Positions 32,580 through 41,837 of a DNA stretch of 64,000 bases are shown here, in pieces. Source of the DNA: Mycolicibacter heraklionensis (lineage in GTDB: Bacteria > Actinomycetota > Actinomycetes > Mycobacteriales > Mycobacteriaceae); contig LZME01000030.1 in assembly GCA_001673575.1 (NCBI GenBank), forward strand, positions 1-64,000. The letters run 5' to 3'. Under the pieces are notes generated by a model, which was not told the origin of the DNA, ran no database searches, and was given only the letters and a program-made list of their open reading frames with translations. Positions within the stretch are counted from its first letter, which is position 1; each line of letters starts with the position of its first letter. A program made the position numbers and the translations under genes.

Positions 32580-33724
32580 CCCTTTGCCTCCCGGGGTAGG
32601 CCGAGAACCCGCTCGGCGATGATGTTGCGCTGAATCTCGTTCGACCCGCCGTAGATGGTGTCCGAGCGGGTAAATAAGTAGAGCCGCTGCCACTCGTCGA
32701 ACTCGCCGTCGCGCAGCACCATCGAGTCACGTCCGATGATGTCCATGGCCAGCTCACCCAGGTCGCGATGCCAGTTGGCCCACAACAGCTTCGAGACGTT
32801 GTCCTGGCCGGGCTGCTCGACGTCCATGGTGGCCATCGCGTAGGACCGCATCGACCGCAGTCCGACCCAGGATCGGGTTAACCGCTCGCGGATCAACGGG
32901 TCTTCGGAGGCACCGTTGCGCTGGGCGAGCTCGGCGAGCGAAGAAAGTTCACGGGCGTAACGGATCTGCTGGCCCAGTGTCGACACGCCACGCTCGAAAG
33001 TGAGCGTGCCCATCGCGACCTTCCAGCCGTCCCCGGGCTCCCCGACCACCAGGTCGGCGTCGGTGCGGGCGTCGTCGAAGAACACCTCGTTGAACTCCGA
33101 GGTGCCGGTGAGCTGCACGATCGGCCGGATCTCGACGCCGGGCTGGTCCAACGGCACCAACAGATAAGACAGTCCGTTGTGCCGCTTGGAGCCCTTCTCG
33201 GTGCGGGCCACCACGAAGCACCACTGCGACAGGTGCGCCAGTGACGTCCAGACCTTCTGGCCATTAATGACCCACTGGTCACCGTCGAGGACGGCCGTGG
33301 TGGCCACATTGGCCAGGTCGCTGCCGGCGCCCGGCTCGGAATAGCCCTGGCACCACAGCTCGGTGACATTGCGGATGCCGGGCAGGAAACGCTGCTGCTG
33401 CTCGGGCGTGCCGAAGGCGATCAGGGTCGGCCCCAGCAGCTCTTCGCCCAGGTGGTTGACCTTGTCCGGCGCGTCAGCCTTGGCGTACTCCTCGTAGAAC
33501 GCCACCCGGTGCGCCACCGACAGGCCGCGCCCGCCGTGTTCCACCGGCCAGCCCAGGCAGGTCAGCCCGGCGTCGGCGAGATGGCGGTTCCACGCCATCC
33601 GCTCCTCGAACGCCTCATGCTCGCGCCCCGGGCCCCCCAGGCCCTTGAGCTCGGCGAACTCCCCGACCAGGTTGTCGGCCAGCCATGCACGGACCTCAGC
33701 CCGGAACTCCTCGACTGCTTGCAC
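32576..33724 (-). CDS. fadE30: Acyl-CoA dehydrogenase FadE30
   Basis: A 382-residue acyl-CoA dehydrogenase with QGYSEPGAGSDLANVATTAV, INGQKVWTSLAHLSQWCFVVART, and the C-terminal YGGSNEIQRNIIAERVLGLPRE. FadE30 acts on 5-hydroxy HIP-CoA early in C/D-ring breakdown. It is the first gene of the leftward operon, starting 16 nt from the KstR2 operator that it shares with fadD3. It corresponds to Rv3560c. Confidence 0.93.
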   Translation of the reverse strand: MQAVEEFRAEVRAWLADNLVGEFAELKGLGGPGREHEAFEERMAWNRHLADAGLTCLGWPVEHGGRGLSVAHRVAFYEEYAKADAPDKVNHLGEELLGPTLIAFGTPEQQQRFLPGIRNVTELWCQGYSEPGAGSDLANVATTAVLDGDQWVINGQKVWTSLAHLSQWCFVVARTEKGSKRHNGLSYLLVPLDQPGVEIRPIVQLTGTSEFNEVFFDDARTDADLVVGEPGDGWKVAMGTLTFERGVSTLGQQIRYARELSSLAELAQRNGASEDPLIRERLTRSWVGLRSMRSYAMATMDVEQPGQDNVSKLLWANWHRDLGELAMDIIGRDSMVLRDGEFDEWQRLYLFTRSDTIYGGSNEIQRNIIAERVLGLPREAKG

Positions 33725-33740
33725 CCTTGTAGGCTAACCT

Positions 33741-33754
33741 ACCAAGCACTTGCT
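33741..33754. promoter_or_regulatory. KstR2 operator between fadE30 and fadD3
   Basis: ACCAAGCACTTGCT fits ANCAAGNNCTTGNT. It lies 16 nt from the fadE30 start and 77 nt from fadD3, in a 106-nt divergent promoter region, as in the M. tuberculosis Rv3560c/Rv3561 gap. Confidence 0.83.
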
Positions 33755-33830
33755 CGGCTACGAGCCGTCGAGCCCAGGGAGCCCGCGCTGACGGCGATGC
33801 CGAGTTCAGCGACGGGGAGGAGCAGCGCCT

Positions 33831-35375
33831 ATGAGTACAGAACCGCAGACCACACCTGCGGCCCTGGACCACATCGCGCGTGCGCTGCCCGACCATGACG
33901 CCCTGGTCACCGAGGACAAGCGCTTCACCTACGCGGCGCTGCGCGACGAAGTGCGGCGGGCCGCCGCGGCCCTGATCGCCCTCGGCGTGCAACCCGGCGA
34001 CCGGGTTGCGCTCTGGTCGCCCAACACCTGGCACTGGGTGATCACCTGCCTGGGCACTCACTATGCCGGCGGCGTGCTGGTGCCGCTCAACACCCGCTAC
34101 ACCGCGGCCGAGGCCACCGACATCCTGTCCCGCAGCAAGGCCAAGGTGCTGGTGGGCATGGGCCGGTTCCTCAAGACCGACCGGCTCACCGAACTGGACC
34201 GAGACCAGCTGCCCGAGCTGCAGCACGTTGTCCGCGTGCCGGTAGAGGTGGCAGACGGAACCTGGGACGAGTTCATCGCCGCCGGTACCGCGGTGCCGGC
34301 AACCGACGTCGACTCCCGCGCCGCCGCCGTCGGACCCGAGGACCTGTCCGACATCCTGTTCACCTCCGGCACCACCGGCCGCAGCAAGGGCGTGCTCTGC
34401 GCGCACCGGCAGTCGCTGGCCGGCCCGGCGGCGTGGGCGGAGTGCGGTCAGATGACCGCGCAGGACCGCTACCTGTGCATCAACCCGTTCTTTCACAACT
34501 TCGGCTACAAGGCCGGCATCCTGGCCTGCCTGCAGACTGGGGCCACCCTGATTCCGCAGCTCACCTTCGACCCGGCCGGTGCGCTGCGCGCCATCGAATC
34601 CCACCGGATCACCGTGCTGCCCGGGCCGCCCACCATCTACCAGACCCTGTTGGATCACCCCGAGCGTGACCAACACGACCTGAGCTCACTGCGGTTCGCG
34701 GTCACCGGAGCGGCCACCGTCCCGGTGGTGCTGATCGAGCGGATGCAGACCGAACTCGACATCGACATCGTGCTCACCGCGTACGGGCTGACCGAGTCCG
34801 GCGGGTTCGGCACCATGTGCCGGGCCGATGACGACGCTGTCACCGTCGCCACCACCTGCGGGCGCCCGATCGGCGACTTCGAGCTGCGGCTGGAAAGCAC
34901 TGGCGGCGATTCGGATTCCGGTGAAGTGCTGCTGCGCAGCGCCAACATCATGCTCGGCTACCTCGATGACCCAGAGGCCACCGCCGCAGCGATCGACGAG
35001 CAGGGTTGGCTACACACCGGCGACATCGGGACCGTGGACGCGGCCGGGAACCTGCGGATCACCGACCGGCTCAAGGACATGTATATCTCCGGCGGCTTCA
35101 ACGTCTATCCCGCCGAAATCGAGCAGGCACTGGCCCGCCTCGACGGCGTGGCCGACGTGGCGGTGATCGGCGTGCCCGATGAACGGATGGGCGAAGTGGG
35201 CCGCGCCTTCATCGTGCGCCGACCCGGATCGACGCTCGACGAACAAGCAGTGATCGCTTACGCCCGTGAACATTTGGCGAACTTCAAGGCGCCGCGATCG
35301 GTGACCTTCACCGACTCCCTACCGCGCAATCCCGGCGGCAAGGTGGTCAAGCATGAATTGAGAGAGTGGGCCTGA
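33831..35375 (+). CDS. fadD3: HIP-CoA synthetase FadD3
   Basis: A 514-residue ANL-superfamily adenylating enzyme. The P-loop is LFTSGTTGRSKG (177-188), with AYGLTESGG, GWLHTGDIG, and the catalytic lysine in PRNPGGKVVKHEL near the C-terminus. FadD3 activates the C/D-ring propionate (HIP) to its CoA thioester, both committing it to degradation and producing the KstR2 ligand. The stop overlaps fadE31 by one base (TGATG), opening a long rightward operon. It corresponds to Rv3561. Confidence 0.94.
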   Translation: MSTEPQTTPAALDHIARALPDHDALVTEDKRFTYAALRDEVRRAAAALIALGVQPGDRVALWSPNTWHWVITCLGTHYAGGVLVPLNTRYTAAEATDILSRSKAKVLVGMGRFLKTDRLTELDRDQLPELQHVVRVPVEVADGTWDEFIAAGTAVPATDVDSRAAAVGPEDLSDILFTSGTTGRSKGVLCAHRQSLAGPAAWAECGQMTAQDRYLCINPFFHNFGYKAGILACLQTGATLIPQLTFDPAGALRAIESHRITVLPGPPTIYQTLLDHPERDQHDLSSLRFAVTGAATVPVVLIERMQTELDIDIVLTAYGLTESGGFGTMCRADDDAVTVATTCGRPIGDFELRLESTGGDSDSGEVLLRSANIMLGYLDDPEATAAAIDEQGWLHTGDIGTVDAAGNLRITDRLKDMYISGGFNVYPAEIEQALARLDGVADVAVIGVPDERMGEVGRAFIVRRPGSTLDEQAVIAYAREHLANFKAPRSVTFTDSLPRNPGGKVVKHELREWA

Positions 35376-36508
35376 TGGACCTGAATTTCGATGACGAGAC
35401 CGAGGCATTTCGCGCCGAAGTCCGCGACTTCCTGGCCGCGAATAAGGACAAGTTCCCGACTGAGTCCTACGACACCGCCGAGGGTTTCGAGCAGCACCGT
35501 CGCTGGGACAAGGTGCTCTTCGACGCCGGCCTGTCGGTGATCGCCTGGCCGAAGAAGTACGGCGGGCGCGACGCGAGCATGCTGCAGTGGGTGGTGTACG
35601 AGGAGGAGTACTTCCGCGCCGGCGCACCGGGGCGGGCCAGCGCCAACGGCACCTCGATGCTGGCGCCGACGCTGTTCGCGCACGGTACCCAAGAGCAGCT
35701 GGACCGGGTGCTGCCGAAGATGGCCAGCGGCGAGGAGATCTGGGCGCAGGCATGGTCGGAGCCGGAATCCGGCAGTGACCTGGCCTCGCTGCGCTCGACG
35801 GCCACCAAGGTCGACGGCGGCTGGAAGCTCAACGGGCAGAAGATCTGGAGCTCACGCGCCCCGTTCGGCGAGCGGGGCTTCGGGCTTTTCCGCTCCGACC
35901 CGGACGCCCAGCGTCACCACGGCCTGACCTATTTCATGTTCGACTTGAAGGCCGACGGGATCACCGTGCGTGCCATCGAGCAGCTCGGCGGCGAGACCGG
36001 CTTCGGCGAGATCTTCCTCGACGATGTCTTCGTGCCGGACAACGACGTGATCGGTGTGCCGAACGAAGGCTGGCGCGCCGCGATGAGCACGTCGAGCAAC
36101 GAGCGCGGCATGAGCCTGCGCAGCCCGGCCCGGTTCCTGGTCGGCGCCGAGAAGTTGGCGGCCATGTGGCGCCAGCACGGCAGCGATCCGGTGTTCACCG
36201 ACCGCGTCGCCGACGCCTGGATCAAGGCTCAGGCCTACCGGTTGCAGACTTTCGGCACCGTGACCCGGCTGGAGGCCGGCGGCGAGCTGGGCGCGGAATC
36301 CTCGGTGACCAAGGTGTTCTGGTCGGACCTCGACGTTGCCCTACACCAGACCGGCCTGGACATCCGGGGCGCCGACGGCGAACTCGCCGACGCCTGGACC
36401 CACGGTTACCTGTTCTCGCTCGGCGGCCCGATCTACGCCGGCACCAACGAGATTCAGCGCAATATCATCGCCGAGCGGCTGCTGGGCCTGCCCCGGGAGA
36501 AGAAATGA
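35375..36508 (+). CDS. fadE31: Acyl-CoA dehydrogenase FadE31
   Basis: A 377-residue acyl-CoA dehydrogenase with QAWSEPESGSDLASLRSTATK, LNGQKIWSSRAPFGERGFGLFRS, and IYAGTNEIQRNIIAERLLGLPRE. ATG 35375 overlaps the fadD3 stop; an in-frame GTG three codons earlier is less natural. Its stop overlaps fadE32 by four bases. It takes part in C/D-ring beta-oxidation, probably in heteromers with its neighbours. It corresponds to Rv3562. Confidence 0.92.
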   Translation: MDLNFDDETEAFRAEVRDFLAANKDKFPTESYDTAEGFEQHRRWDKVLFDAGLSVIAWPKKYGGRDASMLQWVVYEEEYFRAGAPGRASANGTSMLAPTLFAHGTQEQLDRVLPKMASGEEIWAQAWSEPESGSDLASLRSTATKVDGGWKLNGQKIWSSRAPFGERGFGLFRSDPDAQRHHGLTYFMFDLKADGITVRAIEQLGGETGFGEIFLDDVFVPDNDVIGVPNEGWRAAMSTSSNERGMSLRSPARFLVGAEKLAAMWRQHGSDPVFTDRVADAWIKAQAYRLQTFGTVTRLEAGGELGAESSVTKVFWSDLDVALHQTGLDIRGADGELADAWTHGYLFSLGGPIYAGTNEIQRNIIAERLLGLPREKK

Positions 36509-37470
36509 AATTCGATCTAGACCAAGAGCAGCGCGACTTTGCGGCCAGCATCGACGCCGCCCTGGGTGCCGCCGACGTGCCCGGCGCAGTGCGCGCCTGG
36601 TCGCAGGGTGACGCCGAGCGGGGCCGTCAGGTGTGGAATCAGCTGGCCGAACTCGGCGTGACCGCGCTGGCGGTGCCGGAGGAGTTCGACGGCATCGGCG
36701 CCCATCCCGTCGACCTGGTGTTGGCCATCGAGGCGCTCGGCCGCTGGTGCGTGCCGGGGCCGGTGGTGGAATCCATCGCGGTGGCACCGATTCTGCTGGC
36801 CGGCTCACCTGATGCCGCATCACAGCTGGCCGGGCTGGCCGCCGGTGAGCTGATCGCCACCGTGGCACTTCCGCCGCACACCCCGCGGGCCCTGGATGCT
36901 CAGGCCGCCGACGTGGTGCTGCTGGCCGAGAACGGCCAGGCCGGCACGGCGCAGGTCGGCGCCCGCCACGCCTCGGTGGACCCCAGCCGCGGCGTCTTCG
37001 ACGTGACCGCCACCGGTGACTCCTGGAATGCCGATACCGCTCGCGCCTACGAGATGGGCGCCCTGGCCACCGCCGCGCAGCTCATCGGGGCCGGGCAAGC
37101 GATGCTGAACATCGCCGTCGACTACGCCAAGCAGCGCACCCAGTTCGGTCGGGTGATCGGCGGCTACCAAGCCATCAAGCACAAGCTGGCCGACGTGCAC
37201 ATCGCGCTCGAGTTGGCCCGCCCGCTGGTGTACGGGGCGGCCCTGTCGTTCGCCGACAACTCGGCCGACACGGCCCGCGACGTCAGCGCCGCCAAGGTGG
37301 CCGCGTCCGACGCCGCTCTGCTGGCCGCGCATTCGGCGCTGCAGACCCACGGTGCGATCGGCTTCACCAGCGAGTGCGACCTGTCGCTGTGGCTGCTGCG
37401 GGTGCAGGCCCTGCGTCCCGCGTGGGGGGATGCGACCGCACACCGGCGGCGAGTGTTGGAGGCGATCTAG
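36505..37470 (+). CDS. fadE32: Acyl-CoA dehydrogenase FadE32
   Basis: A 321-residue short ACAD with MKFDLDQEQRDFAASIDAALG at the N-terminus, AVDYAKQRTQFGRVIGGYQAIKHKLAD and a C-terminal QTHGAIGFTSECDLSLW. Short subunits like this one form alpha2beta2 complexes; here the partner is probably fadE33, which abuts it with no gap. It acts in the late C/D-ring steps. It corresponds to Rv3563. Confidence 0.91.
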   Translation: MKFDLDQEQRDFAASIDAALGAADVPGAVRAWSQGDAERGRQVWNQLAELGVTALAVPEEFDGIGAHPVDLVLAIEALGRWCVPGPVVESIAVAPILLAGSPDAASQLAGLAAGELIATVALPPHTPRALDAQAADVVLLAENGQAGTAQVGARHASVDPSRGVFDVTATGDSWNADTARAYEMGALATAAQLIGAGQAMLNIAVDYAKQRTQFGRVIGGYQAIKHKLADVHIALELARPLVYGAALSFADNSADTARDVSAAKVAASDAALLAAHSALQTHGAIGFTSECDLSLWLLRVQALRPAWGDATAHRRRVLEAI

Positions 37471-38421
37471 ATGGCGGCCCGTAACGACGAACGCGACCTG
37501 CTGCGCCAGACCGTGGCCGCACTGGTCGACAAGCACGCTACCCCTGAAGCCGTGCGCGTGGCGATGGAGTCCGAGCGCGGCTACGACGAGACCCTGTGGC
37601 AGCTGCTGTGCGAGCAGGTCGGCGCCGCCGCCCTGGTGGTGCCCGAGGAGCTCGGCGGCGCCGGTGGCGAACTGGGCGACGCGGCAGTGGTTCTCGAGGA
37701 GCTGGGCAAGGCTCTGGTGCCCACCCCCCTGCTGGGCACCATCCTGGCCGAGCTAGCGCTGCTGGCCGCCCCCGAGCCCGACGCCGAAGCACTCGAACAG
37801 CTCGCGGAAGGCGGCGCGATCGGAGCGGTCGTCTTCGACGACGGTTACGCAGCCAATGGCGATATCGCGGATATCGTCGTGGGCGCCCAGAACGGCCAGT
37901 TGCAGCGCTGGACCGAGTTCAGCACCGAGCCGGTGGCCACCATGGACCCCACCCGGCGCCTGGGTCGGATCACCGCCACCGCCACCGCGCCCATCGGGGA
38001 CGACCCCGGTATCGCGGACTACGCGGCGATCCTGTTGGCGGCCGAGCAGATCGGCGCCGCGGCCCGCTGCCTGGACCTGACCGTGGAGTACACCAAGAGC
38101 CGGGTGCAGTTCGGCCGGCCGATCGGCAGTTTCCAGGCGCTCAAGCATCGGATGGCCGACCTGTACGTGGCCGTGTCGGCCGCGCGCGCCGTTGTCGACG
38201 ACGCCATCGCCGAACCTTCGCCGACCTCGGCTGCGCTCGCGCGCGTGGTCGCCAGCGAGGCGTTCAGCAAGGTCGCCGGCGAGGCCGTGCAGCTGCACGG
38301 CGGTATCGCGATCACCTGGGAAAGTGACATCCAGCTGTACTTCAAACGCGCGCATGGCAGTTCACAGTTGTTCGGCCTGCCGGCACAGCATCTTCGCCGG
38401 TTGCAGGCCGAGGTGCTGTAG
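37471..38421 (+). CDS. fadE33: Acyl-CoA dehydrogenase FadE33
   Basis: A 316-residue ACAD with LGGAGGELGDAAVVLEELGKALVPTP near the N-terminus, TKSRVQFGRPIGSFQALKHRMADLYV and QLHGGIAITWESDIQLYFKRAHGS at the C-terminus. It starts immediately after the fadE32 stop, matching a two-subunit enzyme. It corresponds to Rv3564, after which M. tuberculosis has aspB; here two extra genes intervene. Confidence 0.91.
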   Translation: MAARNDERDLLRQTVAALVDKHATPEAVRVAMESERGYDETLWQLLCEQVGAAALVVPEELGGAGGELGDAAVVLEELGKALVPTPLLGTILAELALLAAPEPDAEALEQLAEGGAIGAVVFDDGYAANGDIADIVVGAQNGQLQRWTEFSTEPVATMDPTRRLGRITATATAPIGDDPGIADYAAILLAAEQIGAAARCLDLTVEYTKSRVQFGRPIGSFQALKHRMADLYVAVSAARAVVDDAIAEPSPTSAALARVVASEAFSKVAGEAVQLHGGIAITWESDIQLYFKRAHGSSQLFGLPAQHLRRLQAEVL

Positions 38422-38441
38422 CAGCCCCGTACGGTAGCCGC

Positions 38442-39428
38442 ATGTGCACCCGACTGGTTTATCTCGGCCCGAACGGAAACATCATCACCGGCCGGTCCAT
38501 GGACTGGAAGCTGGATCTGGCGACCAATTTGTGGTCGTTGCCGCGGGGCGTGAAACGCGACGGCCGGGCCGGGACGAACTCCGCCACGTGGACCGCAAAG
38601 TACGGCAGTGTGGTGGCCACCGGCTACGACATCTGCACCACCGACGGCTTGAACGAAGCCGGGCTGTCCGCCAACCTGCTCTGGCTGGCGGAGTCGGTGT
38701 ATCCGAAGTACGACGGAAGCCGGCCCGGACTGTGCATCTCGGTGTGGGCGCAATACGCCTTGGACAACTTCGCCACCGTCGCCGAAGCGGTCGCAGCGCT
38801 GAGCACCGAGGCGTTCGATGTGGTTACCGACGGCGTCCCCGGCGAAGACCGGTTGGCCACTCTGCACCTGTCACTGTCGGACGCGACCGGTGACAGCGCG
38901 ATCGTCGAATACGTTGACGGCAAGCAGGTCATCCACCACGGGCGGCAATACCAGGTGATGACGAACTCGCCACTTTTTGATCAGCAGCTCGCGGTCAACG
39001 CCTATTGGGAGCAGCTCGGCGGCACCGTCATGCTGCCGGGCACCAATCGGGCCGCGGACCGGTTCGCTCGGGCTTCGTTCTACGTCAACGCGATTCCGAA
39101 ATCCGACGACATGAAGATCGCACTCGCCTCGGTACTCAGCGTGGTGCGCAACGTGTCGGTGCCGTTCGGCATCTCTACACCGGGCGAGCCGAATATCTCC
39201 TCGACGCGCTGGCGCACGGTCGCCCACCACACCCGCAAGCTGTACTGCTTCGAGTCGGCGCTGACGCCCAACGTGTTCTGGGTGGACCTGGCCAAGCTCG
39301 ACTTCACCGAGGGCGCCGCGGTGCGCAAACTCGAGCTGGGCTCCGACGACAGCAACGTCTTCGCCGGGGAGACATCGTCGGACTTCGAAGTGGCCGAGCC
39401 GTTCACCTTCCTGGCCCTGAACGCATGA
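38442..39428 (+). CDS. Choloylglycine-hydrolase/penicillin V acylase-type Ntn amidohydrolase
   Basis: A 328-residue linear-amide C-N hydrolase. Cys2 becomes the N-terminal nucleophile after Met removal. Arg18 and Asp21 (GRSMDW) and Asn175 (VMTNSP) fall at the positions expected of bile-salt hydrolase/penicillin V acylase active sites. No signal peptide is seen, so it is probably cytoplasmic. Family members cleave glycine/taurine-conjugated bile acids, penicillin V or N-acyl homoserine lactones; which applies here is unknown. It is 20 nt after fadE33 and overlaps the next gene by four bases, placing it inside the KstR2-type operon. It is absent from this position in M. tuberculosis. Confidence 0.85.
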   Translation: MCTRLVYLGPNGNIITGRSMDWKLDLATNLWSLPRGVKRDGRAGTNSATWTAKYGSVVATGYDICTTDGLNEAGLSANLLWLAESVYPKYDGSRPGLCISVWAQYALDNFATVAEAVAALSTEAFDVVTDGVPGEDRLATLHLSLSDATGDSAIVEYVDGKQVIHHGRQYQVMTNSPLFDQQLAVNAYWEQLGGTVMLPGTNRAADRFARASFYVNAIPKSDDMKIALASVLSVVRNVSVPFGISTPGEPNISSTRWRTVAHHTRKLYCFESALTPNVFWVDLAKLDFTEGAAVRKLELGSDDSNVFAGETSSDFEVAEPFTFLALNA

Positions 39429-40612
39429 GCGTGGCTCGCCGCCTGGCGGCCGCCTCGCTGTCAACCGGGCTGGTCGCCCTGGCGCTGGCCGCACCGGCAG
39501 CCGCTGAGCCGGGGCCGCAGTGGTCGGGGTTGGACGCCCGCGCCTACGCCGGTCCCATTCCCGCCGAGGGGGAGCTGATCGCCTCGGTGCCGCTCGACCC
39601 GGCGTTGTCGGTGACCGGCGCCGCCACCGCATACCGGATTCTGTACGCCACGCCCGATCAGCACGCCCGGCCCGCGGTGAGCACCGCCGCGGTCTTCGTG
39701 CCGCACGGGGCGCCTCCGGCCGGCGGGTGGCCGGTGATCGCCTGGGCGCACGGCACCGTCGGCCTCGGCGACGACTGCACCCCGTCGGCCCGGCCGCGCA
39801 GTCCCCGCGACAACGAATACCTGTCGCACTGGCTCGACCAGGGTTATGTGGTGGTCGGCACCGACTACGTCGGGCTCGGCACGCCAGGGCTGATGAGCTA
39901 TCTCAACAGCGCCACCGAAGCGCACTCGGTGATCGACTCGGTGCGAGCCGTCCACCAGCTGGACCTGCCGCTGTCCCCCAAGTGGGCGATCGTCGGCCAG
40001 TCCCAGGGTGGCGGCGCGGCGATCAACAGTGCCTGGTGGGCCGGCAGGCTCACCGCCGGCACCGGCCTGGACTATCGCGGCGTGGTGGCCACCGGGACTC
40101 CGGCCAACATCGAACGGCTGGTCATGGAGGCCGGACCCGATCTGCCGCCGCAGTCGGTACCGCCCGCGGCGATCAGCTACACGTCGTACATCGTGGCCGC
40201 CCTGCGCGAAGCGCTTCCCGAGATCCCCCTCGACAGTGTGCTGACTCCTCGCGGACGCGAGCTGGCAGACCGGGCGGAAACGGTGTGCAAAACGGAGCTG
40301 GATCAGCAGGTAGCGGGAACCACGCTGAACGAGCTGTTCAGCGCGCCGGTGAGTTCGCTGGACGGTATCGGCACTGCCCTCGATCGCTTCATGGGCACCC
40401 CGACCGACGGGTATGACCGGCCGATATTTCTCGGACATGGCCTGCGTGACACCGACGTGCCGCCCCGGTCCAGTCAGACGCTGTATCAGCAGCTGATCGA
40501 CAACGGCCAGAATGTCGAGCTGCACATCTATCCCGACCAAGACCATTCGGGCACGGTGCTCGCCTCCATGCCGGACTCCACCCGGTTTCTCCATCAACTG
40601 ATGACAGGGTGA
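39425..40612 (+). CDS. Secreted lipase/esterase (LIP-type alpha/beta hydrolase)
   Basis: A 395-residue protein with a signal peptide (about 1-27: SLSTGLVALALAAPAAA) and an alpha/beta-hydrolase fold. The nucleophile is Ser193 in GQSQGG, with Asp342 or Asp344 in HGLRDTDVP and His374 in DQDHSG. The family (secretory lipase, LIP) hydrolyses acylglycerols or other esters outside the membrane. It overlaps the upstream amidohydrolase by four bases and is four bases from aspB. Release of steroid or fatty acid esters for the pathway is a possible role, inferred from context only. Confidence 0.87.
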   Translation: MSVARRLAAASLSTGLVALALAAPAAAEPGPQWSGLDARAYAGPIPAEGELIASVPLDPALSVTGAATAYRILYATPDQHARPAVSTAAVFVPHGAPPAGGWPVIAWAHGTVGLGDDCTPSARPRSPRDNEYLSHWLDQGYVVVGTDYVGLGTPGLMSYLNSATEAHSVIDSVRAVHQLDLPLSPKWAIVGQSQGGGAAINSAWWAGRLTAGTGLDYRGVVATGTPANIERLVMEAGPDLPPQSVPPAAISYTSYIVAALREALPEIPLDSVLTPRGRELADRAETVCKTELDQQVAGTTLNELFSAPVSSLDGIGTALDRFMGTPTDGYDRPIFLGHGLRDTDVPPRSSQTLYQQLIDNGQNVELHIYPDQDHSGTVLASMPDSTRFLHQLMTG

Positions 40613-40616
40613 TCGC

Positions 40617-41792
40617 ATGACCAACCATCTCGACCGCACGGCGCTGCGCGCCGGTATTCCGCCCTTCCACGTGATGGACGTATGGCTGGCCGCCGCCGAA
40701 CGCCAGCGCAGCCATGGCGATTTGGTGAACCTGTCGGCCGGCCAGCCCAGCGTCGGTGCGCCCGAGCCGGTGCGTGCCGCCGCCGCGGCGGCCCTGCAGG
40801 CCAACGAACTGGGCTACACCGTCGCGTTGGGCATCCCGGAGCTGCGCTCGGCCATCGCCGGCTCATACGCCGACCGCTACGGGCTGTCCGTCGACCCCGA
40901 CGACGTGGTGGTGACCACCGGCTCGTCGGGCGGATTCCTGCTGGCGTTTCTGGCCTGTTTCGACGCCGGCGACCGGGTGGCGATCGCCAGCCCCGGCTAT
41001 CCCTGCTACCGCAACATCCTTACCGCGCTGGGCTGCGAGGTGGTCGAGATCCCGTGCGGGCCCGAGACCCGCTTCCAGCCCACCGCAGCGGCGCTCGCCG
41101 AAATCGCCGGGCCGTTGGCCGGGGTGATCGTCGCGAGCCCGGCGAATCCGACCGGGACCGTCATGGAGCCGGCGGAGCTGGCCGCGATCGCCGCCTGGTG
41201 CGACGCCACCGGGGTGCGACTGATCAGCGATGAGGTCTACCACGGCCTGGTCTACGACGGCGCCCCGCAGACCAGCTGTGCGTGGGAGACCTCACGAAAC
41301 GCGGTGGTGGCCAACAGCTTCTCGAAGTACTTTGCGATGACCGGCTGGCGGTTGGGCTGGCTGCTGGTGCCGCCGGCACTGCGCCGCGCGGTGGATTGTC
41401 TGACCGGCAATTTCACCATCTGCCCTCCGGTGCTGGCCCAGTATGCGGCGGTCGCCGCGTTCACGCCGGAGGCGATCGCCGAAGCGCAAGGCCACCTGCG
41501 GCACTACGCCGCCAACCGGGAGCTGCTGCTGGGCGGGCTGCGCAGCATTGGTATCGAGAAGTTGGCTCCCACCGACGGGGCGTTCTATGTCTATGCCGAT
41601 GTCGCGGAGTACACCGACGATTCGCTGTCCTTCTGTGCGCGCCTGCTGGCCGACACCGGTCTTGCGCTGACGCCGGGGGTCGACTTCGACACCGAGCGCG
41701 GCAACACCTACGTCCGGCTGTCGTTCGCCGGCCCCACCGCCGACATCGACGAAGCATTGCGCCGACTCCGTGGTTGGCTGCCGCTCCGGTAG
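40617..41792 (+). CDS. aspB: PLP-dependent class I/II aminotransferase, AspB/Rv3565 type
   Basis: A 391-residue fold-type I aminotransferase. The cofactor lysine is Lys237 in ANSFSKYFAMTGWRLG. ASPANPTGT (about 173-181) and SDEVYHGLVYDG (204-215) bind the cofactor, and the C-terminal VRLSFAG supplies the carboxylate-binding arginine. The substrate is uncertain; the family is annotated aspartate aminotransferase by similarity. It corresponds to Rv3565 and closes the rightward operon. Its role in steroid metabolism is not established. Confidence 0.86.
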   Translation: MTNHLDRTALRAGIPPFHVMDVWLAAAERQRSHGDLVNLSAGQPSVGAPEPVRAAAAAALQANELGYTVALGIPELRSAIAGSYADRYGLSVDPDDVVVTTGSSGGFLLAFLACFDAGDRVAIASPGYPCYRNILTALGCEVVEIPCGPETRFQPTAAALAEIAGPLAGVIVASPANPTGTVMEPAELAAIAAWCDATGVRLISDEVYHGLVYDGAPQTSCAWETSRNAVVANSFSKYFAMTGWRLGWLLVPPALRRAVDCLTGNFTICPPVLAQYAAVAAFTPEAIAEAQGHLRHYAANRELLLGGLRSIGIEKLAPTDGAFYVYADVAEYTDDSLSFCARLLADTGLALTPGVDFDTERGNTYVRLSFAGPTADIDEALRRLRGWLPLR

Positions 41793-41837
41793 GTTTACCT
41801 TCCAAGCTGGAAATACCTGATCGAAGGGACCACTGCT

